In this document: one piece after another, positions 8,296 to 15,542 of the stretch
Layout of the letters: every line of letters begins with the position of its first letter
Numbering within the stretch: position 1 is the first letter of the stretch
Assembly (NCBI GenBank): GCA_900548725.1
Contig: URLV01000021.1
Location: 1-19,885 of the forward strand
Source of the DNA: an uncultured Mycoplasmatota bacterium
Lineage (GTDB): Bacteria; Bacillota_I; Bacilli_A; RF39; UBA660
DNA: 19,885 nucleotides
Direction of reading: 5' to 3'
Program-made: the position numbers and the translations under genes
The notes under the pieces: model-generated
The model's input: only the letters and a program-made list of their open reading frames with translations
Databases searched by the model: none
Told to the model about the DNA's origin: nothing

Positions 8296-8619
8296 ATGGA
8301 AAATTTAAAAAAGATTAGAGAAAAAAAGAAAGTAACTCAAGTAAGATTAAGTATTGCAGCTGAAGTAAGTCAAGAAACTATATCAGCTTACGAATCTGGC
8401 AAAGCATTTCCATCGGTAGAAACATTAATTAAAATGGCAGATTTCTTAGGTACATCAACAGATTATTTATTAGATAGAATAAATGATGACATGCCTTTAT
8501 TAGCTATTAAGAAAAATGGCTTTGACGTAACTGATTTAATGTTATTAGATTTATTTGATAAAATGACAAAAGATAAAAAAAATAAAATTATTGGATATAT
8601 AGACGGTTTAAATAGTTAA
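8296..8619 (+). CDS. XRE-family helix-turn-helix regulator
   Basis: A 107-aa protein. Residues about 4-60 form a Cro/C1-type HTH: LKKIREKKKVTQVRLSIAAEVSQETISAYESGKAFPS, then ETLIKMADFLGTSTDYLLD, the classic five-helix pattern. The last 45 residues are a short helical tail, perhaps for dimerisation; no sensor domain is seen. I chose ATG 8296 with AGGAG seven bases upstream; an in-frame GTG at 8290 overlaps that ribosome site. The gene stands alone between the divergent P-ATPase and the converging pyrophosphatase. The target is unknown; autoregulation and control of the ATPase are both possible. Confidence 0.88.
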   Translation: MENLKKIREKKKVTQVRLSIAAEVSQETISAYESGKAFPSVETLIKMADFLGTSTDYLLDRINDDMPLLAIKKNGFDVTDLMLLDLFDKMTKDKKNKIIGYIDGLNS

Positions 8620-8652
8620 AAAATATAGAGCATCAAAAACTCTATATTTTTT
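8618..8652. terminator. Bidirectional terminator between XRE and ppaC
   Basis: A perfect 13-bp stem (8618-8630 with 8640-8652) has a 9-nt loop, bordered by A-run and T-run. Both stop codons (8617-8619 and 8652-8654) overlap its bases, so it serves both converging genes. Confidence 0.9.
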
Positions 8653-10274
8653 TATTTTTTCTCAAGCACAGACATTATATTAGGAACCATTTGTTTTTTT
8701 CTTGATAATATATTCTTAACAATTATTCCTTCATATATATCATTTAAATCATACGCATCTCTAATTATATAACTTCCACTACTATTAAATAGTATCATAG
8801 ATTCTTTAGTAAGTATATTTGTTATGTACAAAGTACTTAATATATACCCATTACTTCTACTAATCTCATTTAAAGTTTCAACATAATTATTTATATTATC
8901 TTTAAAATCATTAAAATCAACAGTTAATACTTGACCAATACTAAATTTATATTCACCCACACTAAATACTTTATAATCTCTATAAATTATATCTTCAGTA
9001 CTATATCCAGTTATATCCATTCCACTCTTTAATAAATTCATACCATATTCTTTATAATCTATATTAATTTGTTTAGATAATTCTTCTATAACAAATTTAT
9101 CATGATATGTTGTAGTAGGACTATTTAAAAGTACTGTATCAGATATAATACCACTTATCATTAATCCAGCAATATCATTAGGTATAACAATATCATTTTC
9201 TTTATATAAATAATATATAATTGTATTAACACTACCAACTGCCATATTTCTAAAATTAATAGGATTTTTAGTATTTATATCGCTAATATTATGATGATCT
9301 ATAATCTCTAATATTTCCGCTTCATCTATTCCATCTACAGTTTGTTTAACAGAATTATGGTCAACTAATATAACTTTATTTTTATCATAATCGCTTATAT
9401 CAATTAATCTTAATAATCCATAGCATATACCACTTTTACTAACTATAGGATAATTTGTATGTTTAGTTTTATTACTAATTTCTATAAAGTCAGTCATATA
9501 ATCTTCTGTCTGTAAACAAATACAATTTTCATTTCTCTTTATGGTATTAATATTATTAGTTAAACCTAATAATTTACTAGCTTCAAAACTTGTATAAGGA
9601 GTAAATATTATATTAATACTATTATTTTTTGCTAACAATAGCTGTGTTGGATTAAGTTCTTGATTACCAATAACAATAATTAATTTAACTTTACTTTCTA
9701 TTGCATAATCTATAATCGCTTGTCTATCTCCTACAATAACAATACTATCGTTATCTAATTTTACATTATTAATAAATGTATTATCATCAAATGTTGCTGC
9801 AACAATATGTCCTTTAATAACAGTGTCAATTTTTATATAATTCAAACTTTTTAAAGTTCGTGTTATATTATCAAAGGTTGTATCCAAATAATTATTATTA
9901 TCAGTAATCATTGTTTTAGCAATTTCTTTTAAAGAAACATAACCAACAAATTTCTTTTTATCATTAATAATAGGTATACCTGTAATATTATTTTCATTCA
10001 TAAAATTATATGTTTCAAATATACTAGTATTTTCTTTAACAAAATAATCTTTATGATATGTAATATCTTTTATTTTAACTTTAACATCTTCTAAATATTC
10101 TGGTACTTTAATTTTAAAATAATCAAGTGCATACTTAGTTTCGTTATTTATCTCACCTAAAACTCTAGGTTCAGTATTAAAACCCAATTGATTTTTTAAA
10201 TAGCTATAACTAATGGCACCACATACACTATCAGTATCAGGATTTTTATGTCCAAAAATATAAATCTTTTTCAC
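8652..10274 (-). CDS. ppaC: Mn-dependent inorganic pyrophosphatase with CBS and DRTGG regulatory domains
   Basis: A 540-aa family II pyrophosphatase (DHH superfamily) that hydrolyses PPi to phosphate. The N-terminal motif GHKNPDTDS supplies H9, D13 and D15, the exact positions of the family's metal ligands. A regulatory insert of about 245 residues follows: CBS (about 70-120), DRTGG-like (about 150-245) and second CBS (about 250-300), the layout known for nucleotide-regulated CBS-PPases in Clostridium. The catalytic core resumes with DHN (305-307), DHH (326-328) and SGIISDT (D379). The DHHA2 domain ends with SRKKQMVP. The start is GTG 10274, eight bases after AAGGGAG; an in-frame TTG at 10328 is the -35 box itself. 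Confidence 0.95.
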   Translation of the reverse strand: MKKIYIFGHKNPDTDSVCGAISYSYLKNQLGFNTEPRVLGEINNETKYALDYFKIKVPEYLEDVKVKIKDITYHKDYFVKENTSIFETYNFMNENNITGIPIINDKKKFVGYVSLKEIAKTMITDNNNYLDTTFDNITRTLKSLNYIKIDTVIKGHIVAATFDDNTFINNVKLDNDSIVIVGDRQAIIDYAIESKVKLIIVIGNQELNPTQLLLAKNNSINIIFTPYTSFEASKLLGLTNNINTIKRNENCICLQTEDYMTDFIEISNKTKHTNYPIVSKSGICYGLLRLIDISDYDKNKVILVDHNSVKQTVDGIDEAEILEIIDHHNISDINTKNPINFRNMAVGSVNTIIYYLYKENDIVIPNDIAGLMISGIISDTVLLNSPTTTYHDKFVIEELSKQINIDYKEYGMNLLKSGMDITGYSTEDIIYRDYKVFSVGEYKFSIGQVLTVDFNDFKDNINNYVETLNEISRSNGYILSTLYITNILTKESMILFNSSGSYIIRDAYDLNDIYEGIIVKNILSRKKQMVPNIMSVLEKK

Positions 10275-10299
10275 ATTTCCAACTCCCTTATATATAAAT

Positions 10300-10328
10300 A
10301 TTTTACTACAACATATTCTATTATTCAA
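10300..10328 (-). promoter_or_regulatory. Sigma-A promoter of ppaC
   Basis: The minus strand reads TTGAAT (10323-10328), a 17-nt spacer, then TAAAAT (10300-10305). Transcription would start near 10293, leaving a leader of about 20 nt before the GTG start. Confidence 0.65.
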
Positions 10329-10361
10329 TTATTACTTGATTAATTGCTAATTATATTTACG

Positions 10362-10390
10362 AAAAAAAAGAACTAATTAGATTTAAGTTC
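10362..10390 (-). terminator. Intrinsic terminator after uvrB
   Basis: GAACT (10370-10374) pairs with AGTTC (10386-10390), with weak further pairing inside. On the minus strand eight T follow. The uvrB stop (10373-10375) overlaps the stem. Confidence 0.65.
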
Positions 10391-12319
10391 AAATAATATA
10401 TCTCTTAATTCCATAGCCCTTTCAAAATCCATATTCTTAGCTGCTTCCTTCATTTCATTTTCAATTCTAATTAACATATCTTCTTTTTCTTTCTTAGAAA
10501 GTTTTACATCATCAACTTTTTCTTCAATTTCATTACTTACAACTTCTTTAATAGATTTTACAATAGTTTTAGGAATAATACCATGCTCTTGATTATATTT
10601 ATTTTGTATTTCTCTTCTACGTTCAGTTTCACGTATACTTTTATCCATGGCTTCACTAATCTTATCTGCATACATTATAACATGACCATGTTCATTTCTA
10701 GCACATCTTCCAATTGTTTGAATCAAACTTCTATCACTTCTTAAAAAGCCTTGTTTATCAGCATCCATAATAGCAATTAAACTAACTTCTGGAATATCAA
10801 TTCCCTCTCTTAACAAATTAATACCAACTACAACATCATAAGTTCCAAGTCTTAATTCTCTAATTATTTTTAAACGTTCTAAAGTTTTTACTTCACTATG
10901 TAAATAGGCAACATTAATTCCAACACCCTTTAAATAATTAGTTAACTCTTCAGCCATACGTATAGTTAATGTAGTTATCAAAACTCTTTCATTTAATTCT
11001 TTACGTTTATTAATTTCACCAATTAAATCATCTATTTGACCTTCAGTTTCTCTTACTTCAATAGTTGGATCCAAAAGTCCAGTTGGTCTAATAATTTGTT
11101 CAACATAATGATTGTTAACTAATTCTAATTCATAATCTCCTGGAGTAGCAGAAACATATATTGCCTGATTAATCTTATTTCTAAATTCATCAAATTTAAG
11201 TGGTCTATTATCTAAAGCACTAGGTAATCGAAAACCATAATCAACTAACGTTTGTTTTCTCATTCTGTCTCCATTATACATTCCTCTTACTTGAGGAATA
11301 GTTACATGAGATTCATCTACAACAAGTAAAAAATCTTTAGGAAAGAAATCAATCAAACAATTAGGAGTTTCTCCTTCATCACGTAATGAAATGTGTCTAG
11401 AATAATTTTCAACGCCATGACAAAAACCAGTTTCTTTTAACATTTCAATATCATATAATGTTCTCTCTCTAAGTCTTTGTTCTTCAATATATTTATTATT
11501 TTCTTTAAAATATTTAAGTCTACTAGCTAACTCTTCTTCAATTCTTTTAATAGATTCTTTAAGTTTATCTTCACTAGTAACAAAATGACTTGCAGGAAAT
11601 ATAGTAATACTTTTTTTATTTTGTTTTACCATACCAGTTACAACATCAAATTCACTAATCTTATCTACTTCATCACCGAATAACTCTATTCTGATACCAT
11701 TTTTCTTTTCAGCAATAGGAACTATATCAATAATATCTCCATTTACCCTAAATGTTCCTCTATGAAAATCTAATTGATTTCTCTCATAAGTCATATCAAT
11801 TAATTTTTTTAACAAATCATCTCTTTTAATGGTATCTCCTAAATTAATAATTAACATTTTTTCTTTATAATCTTCAACATCACCTATACCATATATACAA
11901 GAAACACTAGCAACCACAATAGTATCTCTATTATTTAAAAGAGAAGCAGTTGCACTATGTCTTAATTCATCAATCTCATCATTAATACTAGCATCTTTTT
12001 CAATATAAGTATCACTACTAGGAACATAAGCTTCAGGTTGATAATAATCGTAATATGAAACAAAATATTCAACATGATTATTTGGAAACAACTCTTTAAA
12101 TTCACTATAAAGTTGCCCTGCTAAAGTTTTATTATGAGCCAAAACTAATGTAGGTTTATTCGTTTCTTTTATAACATTTGCTATAGTAAATGTTTTACCA
12201 GTGCCAGTTGCACCCAATAAAACTTGATCTTTTTTACCACTATTAATACCATCAACCAACTCTTTTATAGCTTTTGGCTGATCACCATTAGGTTTATATT
12301 TACTAACAAGTTCAAACAT
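10373..12319 (-). CDS. uvrB: Excinuclease ABC subunit B
   Basis: A 648-aa UvrB, the usual length. UvrB is the damage-verifying helicase-like subunit of nucleotide excision repair. The Walker A motif GATGTGKT is at 36-43. The beta-hairpin region (YYDYYQPEAYVPSSDTYIEKD) starts near 90. The DEAH-type box DESH is at 335-338. The C-terminal helicase domain includes VVGINLLREGIDIPEVSLIAIMDADKQGFLRS and QTIGRCARN. A UVR domain that contacts UvrC closes the protein (about 610-645). GGAGGAG precedes ATG 12319. The usual neighbour uvrA is not visible downstream; a terminator separates uvrB from ppaC. Confidence 0.98.
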   Translation of the reverse strand: MFELVSKYKPNGDQPKAIKELVDGINSGKKDQVLLGATGTGKTFTIANVIKETNKPTLVLAHNKTLAGQLYSEFKELFPNNHVEYFVSYYDYYQPEAYVPSSDTYIEKDASINDEIDELRHSATASLLNNRDTIVVASVSCIYGIGDVEDYKEKMLIINLGDTIKRDDLLKKLIDMTYERNQLDFHRGTFRVNGDIIDIVPIAEKKNGIRIELFGDEVDKISEFDVVTGMVKQNKKSITIFPASHFVTSEDKLKESIKRIEEELASRLKYFKENNKYIEEQRLRERTLYDIEMLKETGFCHGVENYSRHISLRDEGETPNCLIDFFPKDFLLVVDESHVTIPQVRGMYNGDRMRKQTLVDYGFRLPSALDNRPLKFDEFRNKINQAIYVSATPGDYELELVNNHYVEQIIRPTGLLDPTIEVRETEGQIDDLIGEINKRKELNERVLITTLTIRMAEELTNYLKGVGINVAYLHSEVKTLERLKIIRELRLGTYDVVVGINLLREGIDIPEVSLIAIMDADKQGFLRSDRSLIQTIGRCARNEHGHVIMYADKISEAMDKSIRETERRREIQNKYNQEHGIIPKTIVKSIKEVVSNEIEEKVDDVKLSKKEKEDMLIRIENEMKEAAKNMDFERAMELRDILFELKSN

Positions 12320-12384
12320 ATTAACTCCTCCACATATAATTTATTATTAAAATAATTAAGCTTATTATACTACAATAATTCAAG

Positions 12385-12413
12385 AAAAAAAATCACTAAA
12401 TTAATAGTAATTT
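12385..12413 (-). terminator. Intrinsic terminator after the 12413-12625 gene
   Basis: A 9-bp stem (12390-12398 with 12405-12413, one G-U pair) is followed by eight T on the minus strand. The stop codon starts at the last stem base. Confidence 0.75.
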
Positions 12414-12625
12414 TATTCACCAATAGTTTTTAAAACTAGCATAATTTCATTTTCATCATCCAATGGTACCAAATAACCATTAACAAGTTTTTGTAATAAA
12501 ACATCATTAGGATCATCATAGCAAGATAAATAGTAATAATGTATATTATTTATATCTAATTCATTAACAACAACATAATCTTTATTATCTATATTATATG
12601 TTTTAACTAATACTTCTTCATTCAT
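12413..12625 (-). CDS. Small acidic protein of unknown function
   Basis: A 70-aa acidic protein without membrane segments. The alternating strand pattern (KDYVVVNELDINNIHYYYLSCYDD...GYLVPLDDENEIMLVLKTI) faintly recalls the small DUF1292/YrzB-type proteins of Firmicutes, but I cannot assign it. It is a credible gene because its ATG overlaps the TGA of the gene before it by four bases (ATGA), a coupling arrangement, and because it is followed directly by a terminator. Confidence 0.6.
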   Translation of the reverse strand: MNEEVLVKTYNIDNKDYVVVNELDINNIHYYYLSCYDDPNDVLLQKLVNGYLVPLDDENEIMLVLKTIGE

Positions 12626-13302
12626 TTTGTCATACCTTTACTTTCTAAAGATTTTTGCTCAACCATATTTTGAATTTCATTTACTTTATTAACATATTCA
12701 ACTTGTACATTGTTTTCAAATACTCTAAATGAACCAACGCTTACATATGGTGTTTCCCCACTACTAGAAATAGATACATTTTTTTTATATAGTTCATATA
12801 GGAAATCATCTTTATCTTTATAACCATAATTAATTACAACTTTACTAAAAGCATCATCACCATATTTTTTAGCAATTGCATAAATTGCACAATCTCTACT
12901 CATTTTATATTCACTTTGTAATGATTCACATATATTATAATAATTTTTATCACTATTATCTAAAAATACTACAGTACCATCACTTAAAACTCCTCTTTCA
13001 ACACTAGGACAAATATAATTAATTTCATTTTCCATGTATTCGACAGCACGATTTAATTCTATTTCATTTTTTAAATGTTTCATTCCAACATTAGCACCTA
13101 ACCCAGCAGTAAATCCTATCGCAGCTATCAAGGTTGATGCACATATCATATTTCTAATTCTAAGTTTATTTCTATTTTTGTTATCTCTACGAACTCTATT
13201 AGTTCTAACATCAACTTTTGAATTTTTTTCTCTCAAACGTCTATTATTTTCATTAACAATTCTAATCATTTCTTCAGAATCTTCAAAATTATATCGTTCC
13301 AT
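12622..13302 (-). CDS. Single-pass membrane protein of unknown function
   Basis: A 226-aa protein. Its first 50 residues are highly charged and Arg/Asn-rich (RRLREKNSK, RRDNKNRNKLR). A transmembrane helix follows at about 51-73 (MICASTLIAAIGFTAGLGANVG), then an external or lumenal domain of about 150 residues. The polar tail and basic cytoplasmic side favour an N-in topology. No family recognised. An in-frame GTG at 13311 is rejected because it forms part of the AGAGGTG ribosome site of ATG 13302. The gene is coupled to the 70-aa gene downstream, so the two may work together. The two extracellular cysteines (in YICPS and YNICES) could form a disulfide. Confidence 0.65.
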   Translation of the reverse strand: MERYNFEDSEEMIRIVNENNRRLREKNSKVDVRTNRVRRDNKNRNKLRIRNMICASTLIAAIGFTAGLGANVGMKHLKNEIELNRAVEYMENEINYICPSVERGVLSDGTVVFLDNSDKNYYNICESLQSEYKMSRDCAIYAIAKKYGDDAFSKVVINYGYKDKDDFLYELYKKNVSISSSGETPYVSVGSFRVFENNVQVEYVNKVNEIQNMVEQKSLESKGMTK

Positions 13303-13394
13303 TACGTTCACCTCTCTACAATAATTTTAGAACATACTTAATTTAAAAGCAAATTATATCTAATATTACTTCACAAACTATACAATATATTTAC

Positions 13395-13437
13395 AAAAAA
13401 AGACTAATCTCTATCTCTAAAGATAAGAATTAATCTT
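13395..13437 (-). terminator. Intrinsic terminator after the YugP-type peptidase gene
   Basis: AAGACTAAT (13400-13408) pairs with ATTAATCTT (13429-13437) with one mismatch or wobble, and weaker inner pairing extends the hairpin. Seven T follow on the minus strand. The stop (13404-13406) is inside the stem. Confidence 0.65.
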
Positions 13438-14072
13438 AATATTTCTAATGCACTAGATAAAACAGCAGCAACATACGTTAATGCAGCAGCAGTAAGCATT
13501 GATTTAGTACCATCTAAATCGTTATCTAAAGCACATATTTTATTTTCTAATTCAACCATTGCTCTCTTACTAGCATTTATTTCAACAGGTAATGTAATTA
13601 ATTGGAAAACAAGACCAAGTCCAACTAATAATATACCAGCCCAAACTAAATCCATTATATCTGCAATTAGACCAATGAATAAAACAACATAAGCTATCTT
13701 AGTACCAAAACTAACTATCGGAAATATGAAACTTCTAATTTTCATAAATAAATAGCCTTCTTTATCTTGAATAGCATGTCCACATTCATGAGCAGCAACT
13801 GCCATACTTGCCACACTATCTCCATGAAATACATCACTGCTTAACTTAACAGTTTTACGTCTAGGATCATAATGGTCAGTTAAATTACCTCTTGTTTCAA
13901 CTACATAAATATCTTTAAGTCCATTTGAATCAAGTATTTTTCTAGCCACCTCAAAACCAGTTAATTTCTTTTTATTTTGTATTTTTCTATACTTATCATG
14001 ACAAACATTAATATATATTTGTGCTATTAAAGGTATAATTAAAGCAAGTAAATATAAACCAAAATTATCCAT
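13404..14072 (-). CDS. YugP-type zinc metallopeptidase (Zn_peptidase_2 family)
   Basis: A 222-aa membrane protein of the YugP family. An N-terminal helix (about 5-22) leads into a catalytic region with HECGHAIQ at 95-102, the zincin HExxH motif. The stretch DHYDPRRKTVKLSSDVFHGDSVASMAVAAHECGHA is diagnostic of the family. Three further hydrophobic segments cover about 115-215. The physiological substrate is unknown. GGAGG precedes ATG 14072, and the start lies only 2 nt after the cysS stop, so it is read from the cysS message. No cysteine-related role is implied by that linkage alone. Confidence 0.92.
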   Translation of the reverse strand: MDNFGLYLLALIIPLIAQIYINVCHDKYRKIQNKKKLTGFEVARKILDSNGLKDIYVVETRGNLTDHYDPRRKTVKLSSDVFHGDSVASMAVAAHECGHAIQDKEGYLFMKIRSFIFPIVSFGTKIAYVVLFIGLIADIMDLVWAGILLVGLGLVFQLITLPVEINASKRAMVELENKICALDNDLDGTKSMLTAAALTYVAAVLSSALEILRLILIFRDRD

Positions 14073-14074
14073 AA

Positions 14075-15466
14075 CTAATCCTCCATCTTATAAGTAGTAC
14101 CTTCTCTAGTATCCACTAAAACAATTCCTTCACTTAAAAGTTCATTTCTAATCTTATCAGCAAATTCATAATCTTTATTTTTCTTAGCATTATTTCTAAG
14201 TTCAATCTTAGACATTATATAATCATGTTTATTACTAACAAAATTCTCTTTAACTAAATCTAAGCTTAATACTTTATCAAATGATTTTATAAGTTCTAAC
14301 TTAGTTTTACCATTAACATTATCATCTTTCAACAAATCATATAAAACAGTTATGGCATTACTAGTATTCAAATCATCGCTTATACATTCTTTAAAACGTT
14401 TATCATACAAAATAAAATTATCTTTATCTATTTCACCAATATCTTTTATATTACTAATTTTATTTATCAGTTTCTTATAAGCATTCTCACTTTGATCTAA
14501 ATTTTCAAAACTAAATACAAGTTGTTTTCTATAATGACTATTTAATGTCATAAATCTATAACTTAAAGGATTATATCCCTTCTCTTTTAGTAAAGAAACA
14601 GTTAAAAATTCACCTTTACTCTTACTCATTTTACCAGATTCATCATTTAAATGTTCTGGATGAAACCAGTAATTACACCATTTATGTCCTGTATAACTTT
14701 CTGTTTGAGCAATTTCATTAGTATGATGTGGAAATTTATTATCAACACCACCACAGTGTATATCTAAATATTCTCCTAAATTTTTATAACTAATAACACT
14801 ACATTCAATATGCCAACCGGGATAACCCACACCCCAAGGACTATCCCACTTTAATTCTTGACTATCAAATTTAGATTTAGTAAACCATAAAACAAAATCT
14901 ATACTATTTTTTTTATTTTCATCTATCTCTACATCATCTCTAACAGCATCTTTCAAATCACTTTCACAATTATTAGTCAAAACATAATATTTATCCAATT
15001 TGGATGTGTCAAAATAAACATTACCACCACTAAAATAAGTATATCCTTTTTCTTCTAAAACTTTAATAAATTTAATGTATTCATCTATCATACTGGTAGC
15101 AGGAACAACTATATTAGGCCATTTAATATTTAATGTATCACAATCACTTTTAAAACACTCTGTATAGTAATGTGCAATTTCCATTACACTTTTATGTTCT
15201 CTTTTAGCACCCTTAAGCATTTTATCTTCACCAGTATCAGCATCACTAGATAAATGACCTACATCAGTTATATTCATAACTCTTTTAACTTTATAACCAA
15301 GATATTCTAAACCTTTCTCTAAAATATCTTCCATAATATAAGTTCTTAAATTACCAATATGAGCATAATGATAAACAGTCGGACCACATGTGTACATAGT
15401 AACTAAATTCTTATCTCTAGGAACAAATTCTTCTACACTTCTAGTTAAACTATTATAAAATTTCAT
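14075..15466 (-). CDS. cysS: Cysteinyl-tRNA synthetase
   Basis: A 463-aa class I synthetase, the family's usual length. The HIGH-type motif is HIGN at 36-39 and the KMSKS motif is at 279-283. Zinc and cysteine-binding ligands appear as C27 (TCGPTVY), C222 (WHIECS), H247 and E251 (PHHTNE). The anticodon-binding helical domain ends with DYEFADKIRNELLSEGIVLVDTREGTTYK. I chose ATG 15466 with AAGGAG eight bases upstream; an in-frame GTG at 15472 is too close to that site. There is no room for a T-box leader: only 75 nt separate it from the clpC-like gene, and those include that gene's terminator. Confidence 0.97.
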   Translation of the reverse strand: MKFYNSLTRSVEEFVPRDKNLVTMYTCGPTVYHYAHIGNLRTYIMEDILEKGLEYLGYKVKRVMNITDVGHLSSDADTGEDKMLKGAKREHKSVMEIAHYYTECFKSDCDTLNIKWPNIVVPATSMIDEYIKFIKVLEEKGYTYFSGGNVYFDTSKLDKYYVLTNNCESDLKDAVRDDVEIDENKKNSIDFVLWFTKSKFDSQELKWDSPWGVGYPGWHIECSVISYKNLGEYLDIHCGGVDNKFPHHTNEIAQTESYTGHKWCNYWFHPEHLNDESGKMSKSKGEFLTVSLLKEKGYNPLSYRFMTLNSHYRKQLVFSFENLDQSENAYKKLINKISNIKDIGEIDKDNFILYDKRFKECISDDLNTSNAITVLYDLLKDDNVNGKTKLELIKSFDKVLSLDLVKENFVSNKHDYIMSKIELRNNAKKNKDYEFADKIRNELLSEGIVLVDTREGTTYKMED

Positions 15467-15517
15467 ATCCACATCTCCTTAAAACTATTCTAACATATTT
15501 TATATGAATTTAATATG

Positions 15518-15542
15518 AAAAATACACCATATAGGTGTATTT
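15518..15542 (-). terminator. Intrinsic terminator after the ClpC-like gene
   Basis: A 9-bp stem (15520-15528 with 15534-15542, 5-nt loop) gives GGTGTATTTTT on the minus strand. The stop codon (15542-15544) overlaps the stem base. Confidence 0.75.

Noticed and set aside
15467..15541. T-box riboswitch before cysS
   Set aside because: The 75-nt spacer is too short and contains the terminator of the preceding gene. No T-box sequence is seen.
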